Part shown: positions 1-6,776 of the stretch, piece by piece
Position numbering within the stretch: position 1 is the stretch's first letter
Layout of the letters: each line of letters begins with the position of its first letter
Assembly: GCA_017475845.1 (NCBI GenBank)
Contig: JAFVEU010000260.1
Coordinates: 1-7,661, forward strand
Direction: 5' to 3'
From: Lachnospiraceae bacterium
Lineage (GTDB): Bacteria > Bacillota > Clostridia > Lachnospirales > Lachnospiraceae
DNA: 7,661 bases
The notes under the pieces: generated by a model
The model's database searches: none
What the model was told of the DNA's origin: nothing
What the model saw: the letters and a program-made list of their open reading frames with translations, nothing else
Translations under genes and position numbers: made by a program

Positions 1-173
1 CGTTTCCGGATCAGATATTTAGCCTCAAAAAAAATACCACAAAAAAAGGCTACACGCAATATATTCTACCACATGTATTCCCGAATTACAAAATATTGTG
101 TTTCCGACGTTGGGTTTACTTTGGGTTTATATGTCCGTGCGGAGCGGAGCACCTCCCGCCCGTACATAACTCC
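1..173. other. non-coding left edge, no gene recognised
   Basis: I see no convincing gene in this stretch. Open frames here have no ribosome binding site and run on into the tandem array. It contains two A-tracts (27-34 and 41-47) framed by TAGCCT (20-25) and AGGCTA (47-52), a weak 6-bp inverted repeat with a 21-nt loop. It also contains TTGGGTTTA twice (110-118 and 121-129, 11 bp apart), which slightly resembles the GGTTTAC start of the 64-bp unit that follows and may be a decayed edge of that array. The gene to the left is outside the window. Confidence 0.5.
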
Positions 174-407
174 GGTTTACTTGCCTATACGCCATTTTCC
201 CCTTCAGGGCAAGTATTCCCGGCTTATTCAGGCCTCAGGTTTACTTGCCTATATGTCATTTTCCCCTTCAGGGCAAGTATTCCCGGCTCCTCCAGGCCTC
301 AGGTTTACTTGCCTATACGCTATTTTCCCCTTCAGGGCAAGTATTCCCGGCTCCTTCAGGCCTCAGGTTTACTTGCCTATACGCTATTTTCCCCTTCAGG
401 GCAAGTA
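174..407. repeat. 64-bp tandem repeat array with an inverted repeat in each unit
   Basis: Units begin at 174, 238, 302 and 366, exactly 64 bp apart. The first three are full length and the fourth stops after 42 bp. They differ at only a few positions, for example ACGCC, ATGTC and ACGCT after CCTAT, and CTTATTC, CTCCTCC and CTCCTTC near the end. Every unit carries TACTTGCC and GGCAAGTA 22 nt apart (178-185/208-215, 242-249/272-279, 306-313/336-343, 370-377/400-407). The array is therefore four 38-bp hairpin blocks separated by 26-bp spacers, and it ends exactly at the last hairpin arm. No TAA, TAG or TGA occurs in the unit on the plus strand. Since 64 is not a multiple of 3, all three plus frames stay open and create false ORFs. 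Function is unknown. Amplification by slippage or unequal recombination is inferred. Confidence 0.95.
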
Positions 408-449
408 ATTTCAACTTCTTCTGTAGTATAAATACTCTCAGATCTTTTA

Positions 450-502
450 TCCCCTGTCTGCATCGGGCAAACGGAGAGAACCGTCCCCTGTCGTCCCCTG
501 TC
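450..502. repeat. REP-like short repeats (TCCCCTGTC x3)
   Basis: TCCCCTGTC occurs at 450-458, 484-492 and 494-502; the last two lie in a perfect 10-bp direct repeat, CGTCCCCTGT (482-491 and 492-501). Just before the second copy is GAGAGAACCG. On the minus strand this reads GGGGACGGTTCTCTC, a wording I recall from dispersed REP-type palindromic elements in Clostridia. That likeness is from memory and was not searched. No transposase gene is present in the window. The stretch sits directly upstream of the tmcAL promoter, where a -35 box would be expected, and shows no recognisable -35 sequence. Confidence 0.4.
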
Positions 503-507
503 TTCTA

Positions 508-524
508 TGGTATAATGAAGAGCA
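508..524 (+). promoter_or_regulatory. extended -10 promoter of tmcAL
   Basis: TGG (508-510) followed by TATAAT (511-516) is a perfect extended -10 element. No good TTGACA-like -35 is seen 16 to 18 bp upstream, which an extended -10 can tolerate. Transcription would be expected to begin about 6 to 8 nt after the box, at 522-524. That falls on or next to the A of the ATG at 524, so this promoter would make a leaderless or nearly leaderless message. It would also exclude the in-frame ATG at 515, which overlaps the -10 box itself. Confidence 0.6.
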
Positions 525-1768
525 TGAAGATCGCAGGGATCATTTCGGAATTCAACCCCTTTCACAGGGGGCACGAATATCTGATAAAAAAAACAAAAGA
601 AGAAACCGGGGCAGAGTATGTGATCGCCCTTATGAGCGGGAACTTCGTGCAGCGGGGTGAGCCGGCAATATTTGACATGGGGCTTCGAACGGAAATGGCA
701 TTAAAGGGCGGCGCGGATGCTGTCTTTGAGCTTCCCCCCACTGTTTCCCTGTCCTCGGCCGAGGGCTTCGCTCAGGGCAGTGTCAGGCTTTGTGAAGATC
801 TCGGTGTTGATATACTGTCCTTCGGAAGCGAGAGCGGTGGATTGAGCACCCTGGATCTAATAGCTGAAGCTCTTGCATTTGAAAGTGATGAATATAAGGA
901 GAAACTGAGATCCGCACTGAAAGAGGGAATGAACTTCCCTGCTGCCAGAGAAAAGGCCTTATCCGAAAATAAAAAGCTGCAGGATGCAGGGCTGTCTCCT
1001 TTGATTTTGCATCAAATCCTGCAAAATCCCAATAATATTTTAGGAATCGAGTATATTAAAGGGCTAAAACGCATTAAATCTTCCATAATATGCTATACTA
1101 CAGGGCGCGTCGGGTCCCCATACCATGAAAATGTGGATATTTCCGTGAATTCTGTGGATATGTCCCCGGAGGATGCAGAAAAGTCCTTATTTTCCGCCGA
1201 ATCCATCAGAAACAGTCTGTATAATAACAGGGTTCCGGGGGAATATGCGGTATATATGAAATACGGAACCGTATCCAGGGACGCTCTTACATCTCCCCTT
1301 CTTTTTATGCTCAATTCCGTTGGATTAAAGGATAAAATGTCAAAATGCGGTATTCCGGAGGATCTTTCCCGCAGGATATCAAATAACCTTGACTTTATCG
1401 GAAGTTTCAGCGAATTCCTGGATCTGCTTAAAACCAGAAATATCACCTTCACTTCTGTTTCCCGCAGCCTTTTAAGGCTTATCCTGGATACGAAGGCCTA
1501 TGAACCGGCTGACAGCCTGAATTACATACGTCTGCTTGGTTTTAAGAAAGCACATAAAAAAGTCCTGGGGGAGATCAGCTCCCGCTCAGGACTAAGTATC
1601 ATAAGCAATTCATCGGATATAAACACCTTCCTGAAAAAACATCCGGAAGACACTCTTCTTAAGGATTCCCTAAAAATCGACCGGCATTACGAGCTCCTCC
1701 GCGATGAAGAAAAAAGAAAGGAATACCCTCTTTCCCCGGAGATCTCAAGAGAAATAGTGATGATCTGA
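524..1768 (+). CDS. tmcAL: tRNA(Met) cytidine acetate ligase (TmcAL, YlbM family)
   Basis: The 414-residue product matches the family length of about 400-415. TmcAL uses acetate and ATP to acetylate the wobble cytidine (C34) of elongator tRNA-Met, through an acetyl-adenylate, in the cytoplasm. The N-terminus has the nucleotidyltransferase signature: EFNPFHRGH at residues 9-17 with the HxGH motif at 14-17, then MSGNFVQRGEPAI (38-50) and LGVDILSFGSE (93-103). Further on, a GSPYHEN stretch and FSAESIRNSL resemble the conserved nucleotide-binding segments of the family. I start it at 524 because the protein then opens MKIAGIISEFNPF, like known homologues. The frame is open back through the upstream repeat array, but that 93-residue extension is repeat translation. 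No strong Shine-Dalgarno precedes 524 (only GAAGAG, too close), consistent with a leaderless transcript. ATG at 515 is the alternative start. It is the only plus-strand gene and converges on the UPF0210 gene. Confidence 0.93.
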   Translation: MKIAGIISEFNPFHRGHEYLIKKTKEETGAEYVIALMSGNFVQRGEPAIFDMGLRTEMALKGGADAVFELPPTVSLSSAEGFAQGSVRLCEDLGVDILSFGSESGGLSTLDLIAEALAFESDEYKEKLRSALKEGMNFPAAREKALSENKKLQDAGLSPLILHQILQNPNNILGIEYIKGLKRIKSSIICYTTGRVGSPYHENVDISVNSVDMSPEDAEKSLFSAESIRNSLYNNRVPGEYAVYMKYGTVSRDALTSPLLFMLNSVGLKDKMSKCGIPEDLSRRISNNLDFIGSFSEFLDLLKTRNITFTSVSRSLLRLILDTKAYEPADSLNYIRLLGFKKAHKKVLGEISSRSGLSIISNSSDINTFLKKHPEDTLLKDSLKIDRHYELLRDEEKRKEYPLSPEISREIVMI

Positions 1769-1808
1769 CCCCTTCGCCATCCTTTATCCAAAATAACGGC
1801 ACCGTATA

Positions 1809-3170
1809 TCAGTTCTTAAAGGAATGTATGGGAGCCGGGATCCTTCCGGTACGGTTCACAAAGTCCGCACAGCCGAAGGGATTTACGCTCATTATGGGGG
1901 CGTGTCCGAAAAGCCCTCCGAATTCCACGGTATCTCCCACACCCTTTCCGATAACGGGTATGATCCTCACGGCAGTGGTCTTCTGGTTTACCATCCCAAG
2001 CGCCATCTCATCCGCAATGATCCCTGAAATAGTGGTTTCCGGCGTATCCCCGGGTATAGCTATCATATCCAGTCCCACAGAGCATACACAGGTCATGGCT
2101 TCCAGCTTTTCAAGGCTCAGAGCGCCTTTTTCCACGGCAGTTACCATGCCCTGATCCTCGGATACAGGGATAAATGCTCCCGACAGACCTCCCACATAAT
2201 TTGCAGCCATTACCCCGCCCTTCTTCACCTGGTCATTAAGCAGGGCAAGAGCAGCCGTTGTCCCGGGAGCCCCGGCGTATTCCACTCCTATCTCCTGAAG
2301 TATGTCGGCCACAGAATCTCCCACAGCGGGAGTGGGAGCCAGGGAAAGATCCACTATGCCGAAGGGAACGTTCAGTCGTTTTGAAGCCTCACCCGCTACC
2401 AGCTGTCCTACTCTTGTAACCTTAAATGCGGTGTCCTTAATGGTCTTGCACAGTATCTCGAAATCCTTTCCCCTTACCTTTTCCAGGGCGGTCTTCACCA
2501 CGCCCGGCCCGCTGACACCTACGTTTATGACGGCATCGGCCTCGGTGACTCCGTGAAAAGCCCCTGCCATAAAGGGATTGTCGTCAGGAGCATTACAGAG
2601 TACCACAAGCTTGGAACAGCCTGCAGAATCCCTGTCAGCGGTCTTTCCTGCGGTTTCCTTGATTATACTGCCCATAAGACGCACCGCATCCATGTCTATC
2701 CCGGTCTTTGTGGAACCAACCACCACACTTGAACAGACCCTGTCGGTGACGGACAGCGCTTCCGGAATGGAACGGATAAGCAGTTCGTCCGTCCTTGTCA
2801 TTCCCTTGGCCGAAAGAGCCGTAAAGCCGCCGATGATATTCACGCCCACTTCTCTCGCTGCACTGTCAAGGGTCTTTGCTATACTCACAAAATCATCCGT
2901 GCTTTTACAGGCGGCACCGAGAAGAGCCGCGGGAGTTACGGAGATCCGCTTGTTTACTATGGGGATACCGTACTCCTTCTCTATTTCCCTTCCCACGGAA
3001 ACCAGATCCTTCGCAACCGTAAGGATCTTATTCCTTATGTTCTCATTTAATTCACCGATATCGGAGGAAATGCAGTCCAAAAGGCTGATGCCGAGAGTAA
3101 TGGTCCTGACATCCAGATTCTCCTTATCGATCATTTCATTTGTTTCTATTACTTCGCTTATACTGATCAT
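1809..3170 (-). CDS. PFL family protein, UPF0210 (DUF711)
   Basis: This 453-residue cytoplasmic protein belongs to the UPF0210/DUF711 family (COG2848). The family is called PFL because of a structural resemblance to pyruvate formate-lyase; its biochemical function is not established. Typical features are the N-terminal DVRTITLGISLLDC stretch, NKRISVTP (about residues 73-80), GGFTALSAKGMTR, the Gly-rich SGPGVVK segment and SLAPTPAVGDSVADIL. I see no glycyl-radical loop (RVxGY type), so it should not be assumed to be a radical enzyme. Signal peptide and membrane segments are absent. The start is ATG at 3170-3168 with GAGGA at 3178-3182, spaced 7 nt. It follows the ACT-domain gene across a 118-bp structured gap and is the last gene of the minus-strand cluster. 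ACT (UPF0237) plus UPF0210 is a known recurrent pair, for example in streptococci, which suggests joint function with the small protein as sensor or partner (inferred). Confidence 0.93.
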   Translation of the reverse strand: MISISEVIETNEMIDKENLDVRTITLGISLLDCISSDIGELNENIRNKILTVAKDLVSVGREIEKEYGIPIVNKRISVTPAALLGAACKSTDDFVSIAKTLDSAAREVGVNIIGGFTALSAKGMTRTDELLIRSIPEALSVTDRVCSSVVVGSTKTGIDMDAVRLMGSIIKETAGKTADRDSAGCSKLVVLCNAPDDNPFMAGAFHGVTEADAVINVGVSGPGVVKTALEKVRGKDFEILCKTIKDTAFKVTRVGQLVAGEASKRLNVPFGIVDLSLAPTPAVGDSVADILQEIGVEYAGAPGTTAALALLNDQVKKGGVMAANYVGGLSGAFIPVSEDQGMVTAVEKGALSLEKLEAMTCVCSVGLDMIAIPGDTPETTISGIIADEMALGMVNQKTTAVRIIPVIGKGVGDTVEFGGLFGHAPIMSVNPFGCADFVNRTGRIPAPIHSFKN

Positions 3171-3177
3171 AATTTAT

Positions 3178-3296
3178 TCCTCAGATCCCGGTCAGCTGCG
3201 GCGCTTGTGGCGCCTCCGCTGATCCTGCTTCGCAGGACAACTCCCTTCGGGTGTTGCCTTTTACGGATCTGAAAATCCTGATGGATTTTCAGATCC
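3178..3296 (-). promoter_or_regulatory. structured leader before the UPF0210 gene, possible RNA switch or palindromic element
   Basis: Read on the minus strand, four hairpins can form in order. H1 is a perfect 14-bp stem, GGATCTGAAAATCC with its complement and loop ATCA (3296-3265), and it includes the ACT gene stop codon. H2 pairs CAAC-CCC with GGG-GTTG across one mismatch (3256-3238). H3 is TCCTGC/GCAGGA with a 3-nt loop (3237-3223). H4 pairs TCAGC and GGCGC with GCGCC and GCTGA, with a short internal loop (3222-3192). H2, H3 and H4 abut with no spare bases. GGATCTGA at 3188-3181 then overlaps the Shine-Dalgarno GAGGA (3182-3178). It is complementary to TCAGATCC, the outer end of the second arm of H1 (3272-3265), so H1 and a closing stem around H2-H4 are mutually exclusive. 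No T-run follows any hairpin, so a plain intrinsic terminator is unlikely. A mobile palindromic repeat is the main alternative. Confidence 0.55.
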
Positions 3297-3561
3297 TGTG
3301 CATTCCTTCAAAAATCTCTTCCCTCTGGCATCTGATCTGTACTCCGATCTCATCCCCTATCTGATCAAGCTCATGCTGTACATCCTCAAAGGGCTTTTTC
3401 GATCCGGCAATATCAACTATCATCATCATGTTGAAAAAACCGCTGACGATAGTCTGAGAGATATCCAGTATATTGATCTCGTTATTTGCCAGATATGTGC
3501 AGACCTTTGCTATTATCCCCACAGTATCCTTTCCTACGACTGTAATGATTATCTTCCTCAT
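3289..3561 (-). CDS. ACT domain-containing protein, UPF0237
   Basis: This 90-residue protein is essentially a single ACT domain (COG3830, UPF0237). ACT domains usually bind amino acids or other small ligands and act as regulatory modules. The opening MRKIIITVVGKDTVGIIAKVC shows the beta1 strand, the GKDxxGI turn that normally shapes the ligand site, and the first helix. It is followed by the NNEINILDISQTIV strand and FFNMMMIVDI. There is no enzyme domain, so it probably works as a dimer acting on a partner. The start is ATG at 3561-3559 with AAAGGA (3573-3578) 11 nt upstream. It begins 17 bp after the stop of the hydrolase gene, so the two are very probably co-transcribed. Its stop codon (3291-3289) lies inside the first hairpin of the downstream leader. 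Adjacency to UPF0210 matches the known pairing of these families. The ligand is unknown. Confidence 0.93.
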   Translation of the reverse strand: MRKIIITVVGKDTVGIIAKVCTYLANNEINILDISQTIVSGFFNMMMIVDIAGSKKPFEDVQHELDQIGDEIGVQIRCQREEIFEGMHRI

Positions 3562-3578
3562 ATGCTGATAATTCCTTT

Positions 3579-4403
3579 CTACAGATCCAGAACCGCTTTT
3601 CCCGGTATATCCCTGGGGGCGATCCCAAGGACCATTCCGGTCTCCTCATAGTTTCCAAAGAGCATGTTAAGCTGCATCCTTACAGTCTCAAAAGCAAGGG
3701 CAGCATAATTATTTTCCCTGCTTAAATGACCCAGGAGCACCTGCTTTAATGTCCCCTTTTCCATAAGCCTCGAAAGCAGTTCCCCCGCACTGTCATTGCT
3801 TAAATGCCCCTTTTCCGAGAGTATCCTTCTCTTTAAATAATATGGATAGGATCCTGCTTCAAGCATTTTTACATCGTGATTGGCTTCCAGCAGAAGACAG
3901 GAGACCCCGGACAGCCTGTCGATGATATAATCATCATAAACTCCAAGATCGGTGCATACCGCTCCGGATGTTCTGTCTGACGGCAGAACTCCCTCTTCAT
4001 TGGCAGAGAACCGGTAGCTCACGGGTTCCGCCGCATCATGGGAAACCCTTATGGGATCTATGATCATGTCCTTAAGCACAAACTCCCTGTCATACCTGAC
4101 TTCATTAAAAAGGGCAGGCTCTATCTCCATGCCCTTTACATTCAATATTTCATTGATGGTGCCGTTGGTGGCATACAGAGGAAGATGGTATCTCTTCGAA
4201 ATGACCTTCAGGGACGCTATGTGATCCGAATGCTCATGGGTGATAAGTATCCCGTCCATATCGGAAATACTTCGCCCGATGGAATTAAGCCCTTCTTCTA
4301 TCCTCTTTGCGGAGATACCCACATCGATAAGTATATCCGTGCCGGCATTTCCGGCATAGATACAGTTGCCGGAGCTTCCGGAAGCTATGCTCATAAATCT
4401 CAT
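3579..4403 (-). CDS. MBL-fold metallo-hydrolase, YycJ/WalJ type
   Basis: This 274-residue soluble protein has the metallo-beta-lactamase fold. It opens MRFMSIASGSSGNC, the typical YycJ/WalJ N-terminus. The metal-binding HxHxDH motif is THEHSDH, with H56, H58, D60 and H61. Other probable ligands or conserved sites are H122 in VSHDA, D152 in CTDLG, the LLEANHD segment (171-177), GHLSND (199-204) and GHLSREN (225-231). Work on the Bacillus relative YycJ supports a 5'-3' double-strand DNA exonuclease role in mismatch repair; activity here is inferred from family. In Bacillus it lies beside walRK, which is not the case here. I start it at 4403: ATGA overlaps the stop of the upstream gene, the ribosome site GGAAGGAAC (4411-4419) is well spaced, and the protein then starts as homologues do. 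A GTG/ATG-type start at 4421 would add six residues but has less support. The overlap implies translational coupling. Confidence 0.92.
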   Translation of the reverse strand: MRFMSIASGSSGNCIYAGNAGTDILIDVGISAKRIEEGLNSIGRSISDMDGILITHEHSDHIASLKVISKRYHLPLYATNGTINEILNVKGMEIEPALFNEVRYDREFVLKDMIIDPIRVSHDAAEPVSYRFSANEEGVLPSDRTSGAVCTDLGVYDDYIIDRLSGVSCLLLEANHDVKMLEAGSYPYYLKRRILSEKGHLSNDSAGELLSRLMEKGTLKQVLLGHLSRENNYAALAFETVRMQLNMLFGNYEETGMVLGIAPRDIPGKAVLDL

Positions 4404-6709
4404 TTGCCAAGTTCCTTCCACCGGACTTCTATATTGTCACCGTCCTTTATGGGTTCCGTATACTGTGCAGGCCTGCCGTTAAGCAGGGTCTCCACGGTCT
4501 TTCCCTTATGGCTCGTGAGATCAAAATCCACATGATTAAAGATATCCACGTAAATGAAGCTCTTCTTGCCCTTTAATGAAAGAGGCTGCCCGTTATAGAA
4601 TACGGTTATCCCGTCTCCGCTGCTCTTTTCTTCGGATGTGTCCTTCGTGATACCGGGGCCGCTGCCTATGGTGCCGCCGTTGACCTTTGCGCCGTGTATG
4701 GGATTTCCGATGATATCCACAGCCGCACTGTTTGATCCGCCTGTTCCCAGGGCACCGAATATATTATTGGTTGAAGCTTCGGGTATGGGATTTCCGTCAT
4801 CATCCAGGACCGGTCCCTCCGGCTCATCCGGAACACCTGAGATACGGCGTTTCAGTTCCTCTATGCTCTTGCCCTTTGGATCGGCATCATCCGCACCGTT
4901 CTTTGCAGCCTGCGCCTTGATATCCGCCAGGCTCCCGTCATGGAATTCTTCCTCCGCAAAGGTCCAGTCCACATTGAAATTATCATAGACCTCCGTAATG
5001 GGTGAAGCGATCTCCCTGTTCACATATATTTCCGTGCCCTCTTCCAGGTTCACATCCATGAATTCCAAAATCTGCTGAACCGTATAGAATTTCAGCATTT
5101 CAATATTGTCGCCGTCCTGTATCTCATAATACCCGCTCTGAAGCTCACCGTTTACGGAAGCATATTTCGGTAATACAACAGGAGTGCCGTTTACGTTTAC
5201 CGTTATCTTTTCAGCAAATTCAGGCAGCTTCTCTATCTGTACCACTGCAGCCTTTCCTGCTGTGGAAGGGATGACCTCGATAAGGTCCCCGCCCTTTATC
5301 TTTTCACTTAAGGAAACAACCGTACCGTTTAGCTTGATCTCGGCAGGCTCTCCCATGCTCCCTCTCCGCATCTGCATCTTTCCGTTGACGGTAAAGGAGA
5401 TATCGGGACCATGCTTCGGGAACAGGTCGGAATTTGAAAATCCGGCCTGCATAGCGGCATCGGAGATCCTTAAGTTGGAATTGTCGTAAAGCTTTATCTG
5501 TTCACCGTTAAAGGTGACAAATACGAAATTATTCTTCGACGAATAGAAATTTAAGCATATACCTATGGGAGTCACCAGAAGGGAATCCACATTTATATCC
5601 TTAACCTGGAAATCCACGGTCTTCAGCACTTCTTCACCGCGGACCGCCACTCTTTCCTCCATAAGGCCCATTTCCTTTGCAAGAAGCTTGCAGAAGATCG
5701 GAACCCTGCCGCCTCCGCCCACAACGAATACGGCACTTACGGGCCTTCCTCCGTTTAGTCTCTTTATCTTATCGGAGATCTCCCTGGTCATTATCTCAAT
5801 GGTGGCACTGACTAAGGACTCGATCTTGTCCTGCTCTATCTTGGACTCTATTCCCATTATGTCATGGTATTTAATGGATCCCTTATCCCCGATCTGCTTC
5901 TTTATCTCCTCCGCCTCCGAGAAATCGGTAAGAAGGGCCTTTGCGATACACTCCGTGATCTCATCACCGGCACTGGGAATCATTCCGTAAGCGATTATGG
6001 CCTCGTCCCTTGTGATACAGATATCACTGGTTCCGGCACCCACGTCCACAAGAGCGATATTCAGCATACGGTAGGACTTGGGGATAGCCACCTCCATGGC
6101 GGCGATAGGCTCCAGCGTAAGGTTCGCAACCCTCAGTCCCGCAGCTTCAACAGCCTTATAAAGACCATCCACCACTTCATCCGGAAGGAAGGTGGCGATC
6201 ATGTCCGCACCGATGGTACGTCCCTTATGACTCTCCAGATTGCTCATTGGATACTGGTTTAAGTAATACCTTTCCACGGTATAGCCCACGCAGTAGAAAT
6301 GGATCCTTAAGTCGTTATTCTTTATAAACTCCGCATAGGCCTTCTGGGCTCCAAGCACCTCCAGAGAATAGATATCCTCCGCAGTCACATCCTTTTCACT
6401 GCCGAAATCCTGCTCCACGTGGGTAGTGACAGTACGGAGCACACGGCCAGCCGCAGCTATGCATACATCGGTAAGAGGCTGTCCTATATCGTCCTCAAGC
6501 CATTTTTTAACTGTTCTTATCTCCTGGGCAACTCCCGCTATATCGTGGATCTGCCCGTCCAGCATGACCCTGTCCTCGTGCTCAACTTTTTCAAGTGCCA
6601 CAACGTGGAACTGCTTAGCCTGGTAGTATCCCACTGTTCCCACGATGGATCTTGTTCCGATGTCAAGCCCGAAAACCAGGGGTTCATTTGTCTTTTTAAC
6701 ACTCTGCAT
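4400..6709 (-). CDS. FtsA/PilM-like actin-fold ATPase with C-terminal beta-grasp-like modules
   Basis: The 769-residue product has an N-terminal FtsA-type domain (about 10-385). The phosphate-1 motif is FGLDIGTRS (13-21), the SHS2/1C-like insert covers about 80-190, phosphate-2 is VDVGAGTSDICI (221-232), and the adenosine motif is VFVVGGGGRVP (327-337). These mark an ATP-binding actin-like protein, as in cell division FtsA or PilM. FtsA itself is only about 420 residues. The remaining half has three modules with NG turns ending in IKGGDLIEV (471-479), IQDGDNIEM (530-538) and IKDGDNIEV (754-762), with a Gly/Ser/Pro/Asp-rich linker (about 605-700) before the last. I see no transmembrane helix and no FtsA-like amphipathic C-terminal helix, so its membrane link and its role in division are uncertain. 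The start at 6709 has AAGGG (6720-6724) 10 nt upstream. In-frame alternatives are ATG 6745 and GTG 6793; the latter overlaps coaE by 17 bp and adds a basic 28-residue lead. Confidence 0.85.
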   Translation of the reverse strand: MQSVKKTNEPLVFGLDIGTRSIVGTVGYYQAKQFHVVALEKVEHEDRVMLDGQIHDIAGVAQEIRTVKKWLEDDIGQPLTDVCIAAAGRVLRTVTTHVEQDFGSEKDVTAEDIYSLEVLGAQKAYAEFIKNNDLRIHFYCVGYTVERYYLNQYPMSNLESHKGRTIGADMIATFLPDEVVDGLYKAVEAAGLRVANLTLEPIAAMEVAIPKSYRMLNIALVDVGAGTSDICITRDEAIIAYGMIPSAGDEITECIAKALLTDFSEAEEIKKQIGDKGSIKYHDIMGIESKIEQDKIESLVSATIEIMTREISDKIKRLNGGRPVSAVFVVGGGGRVPIFCKLLAKEMGLMEERVAVRGEEVLKTVDFQVKDINVDSLLVTPIGICLNFYSSKNNFVFVTFNGEQIKLYDNSNLRISDAAMQAGFSNSDLFPKHGPDISFTVNGKMQMRRGSMGEPAEIKLNGTVVSLSEKIKGGDLIEVIPSTAGKAAVVQIEKLPEFAEKITVNVNGTPVVLPKYASVNGELQSGYYEIQDGDNIEMLKFYTVQQILEFMDVNLEEGTEIYVNREIASPITEVYDNFNVDWTFAEEEFHDGSLADIKAQAAKNGADDADPKGKSIEELKRRISGVPDEPEGPVLDDDGNPIPEASTNNIFGALGTGGSNSAAVDIIGNPIHGAKVNGGTIGSGPGITKDTSEEKSSGDGITVFYNGQPLSLKGKKSFIYVDIFNHVDFDLTSHKGKTVETLLNGRPAQYTEPIKDGDNIEVRWKELGK

Positions 6710-6776
6710 GCTTCGTCTGCCCTTCCCTGTTACTTTTCTGTTCATTTTGGCGAACTGTTTACCGGCCCGCCTTCCT

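Noticed and set aside
20..52. Intrinsic terminator at the left edge
   Set aside because: Only a 6-bp stem with a 21-nt A-rich loop and no T-run after it in either direction.
174..407. CRISPR array
   Set aside because: The spacers between the 38-bp hairpin blocks are nearly identical to each other, and no cas gene is present.
73..431. Two small plus-strand ORFs of 111 codons
   Set aside because: They are repeat translation in different frames with no ribosome site; both encode the same phase-shifted peptides.
377..574. 65-codon minus-strand ORF
   Set aside because: It crosses the repeat end, the REP-like stretch and the tmcAL start, has no family features and opposes a strong gene.
1093..1452. 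119-codon minus-strand ORF inside tmcAL
   Set aside because: It is a shadow of the conserved tmcAL frame without recognisable domains.
2578..3222. 214-codon plus-strand ORF opposite the UPF0210 gene
   Set aside because: It is a low-complexity Ser/Thr/Leu-rich shadow of a well-conserved gene, with no supported start.
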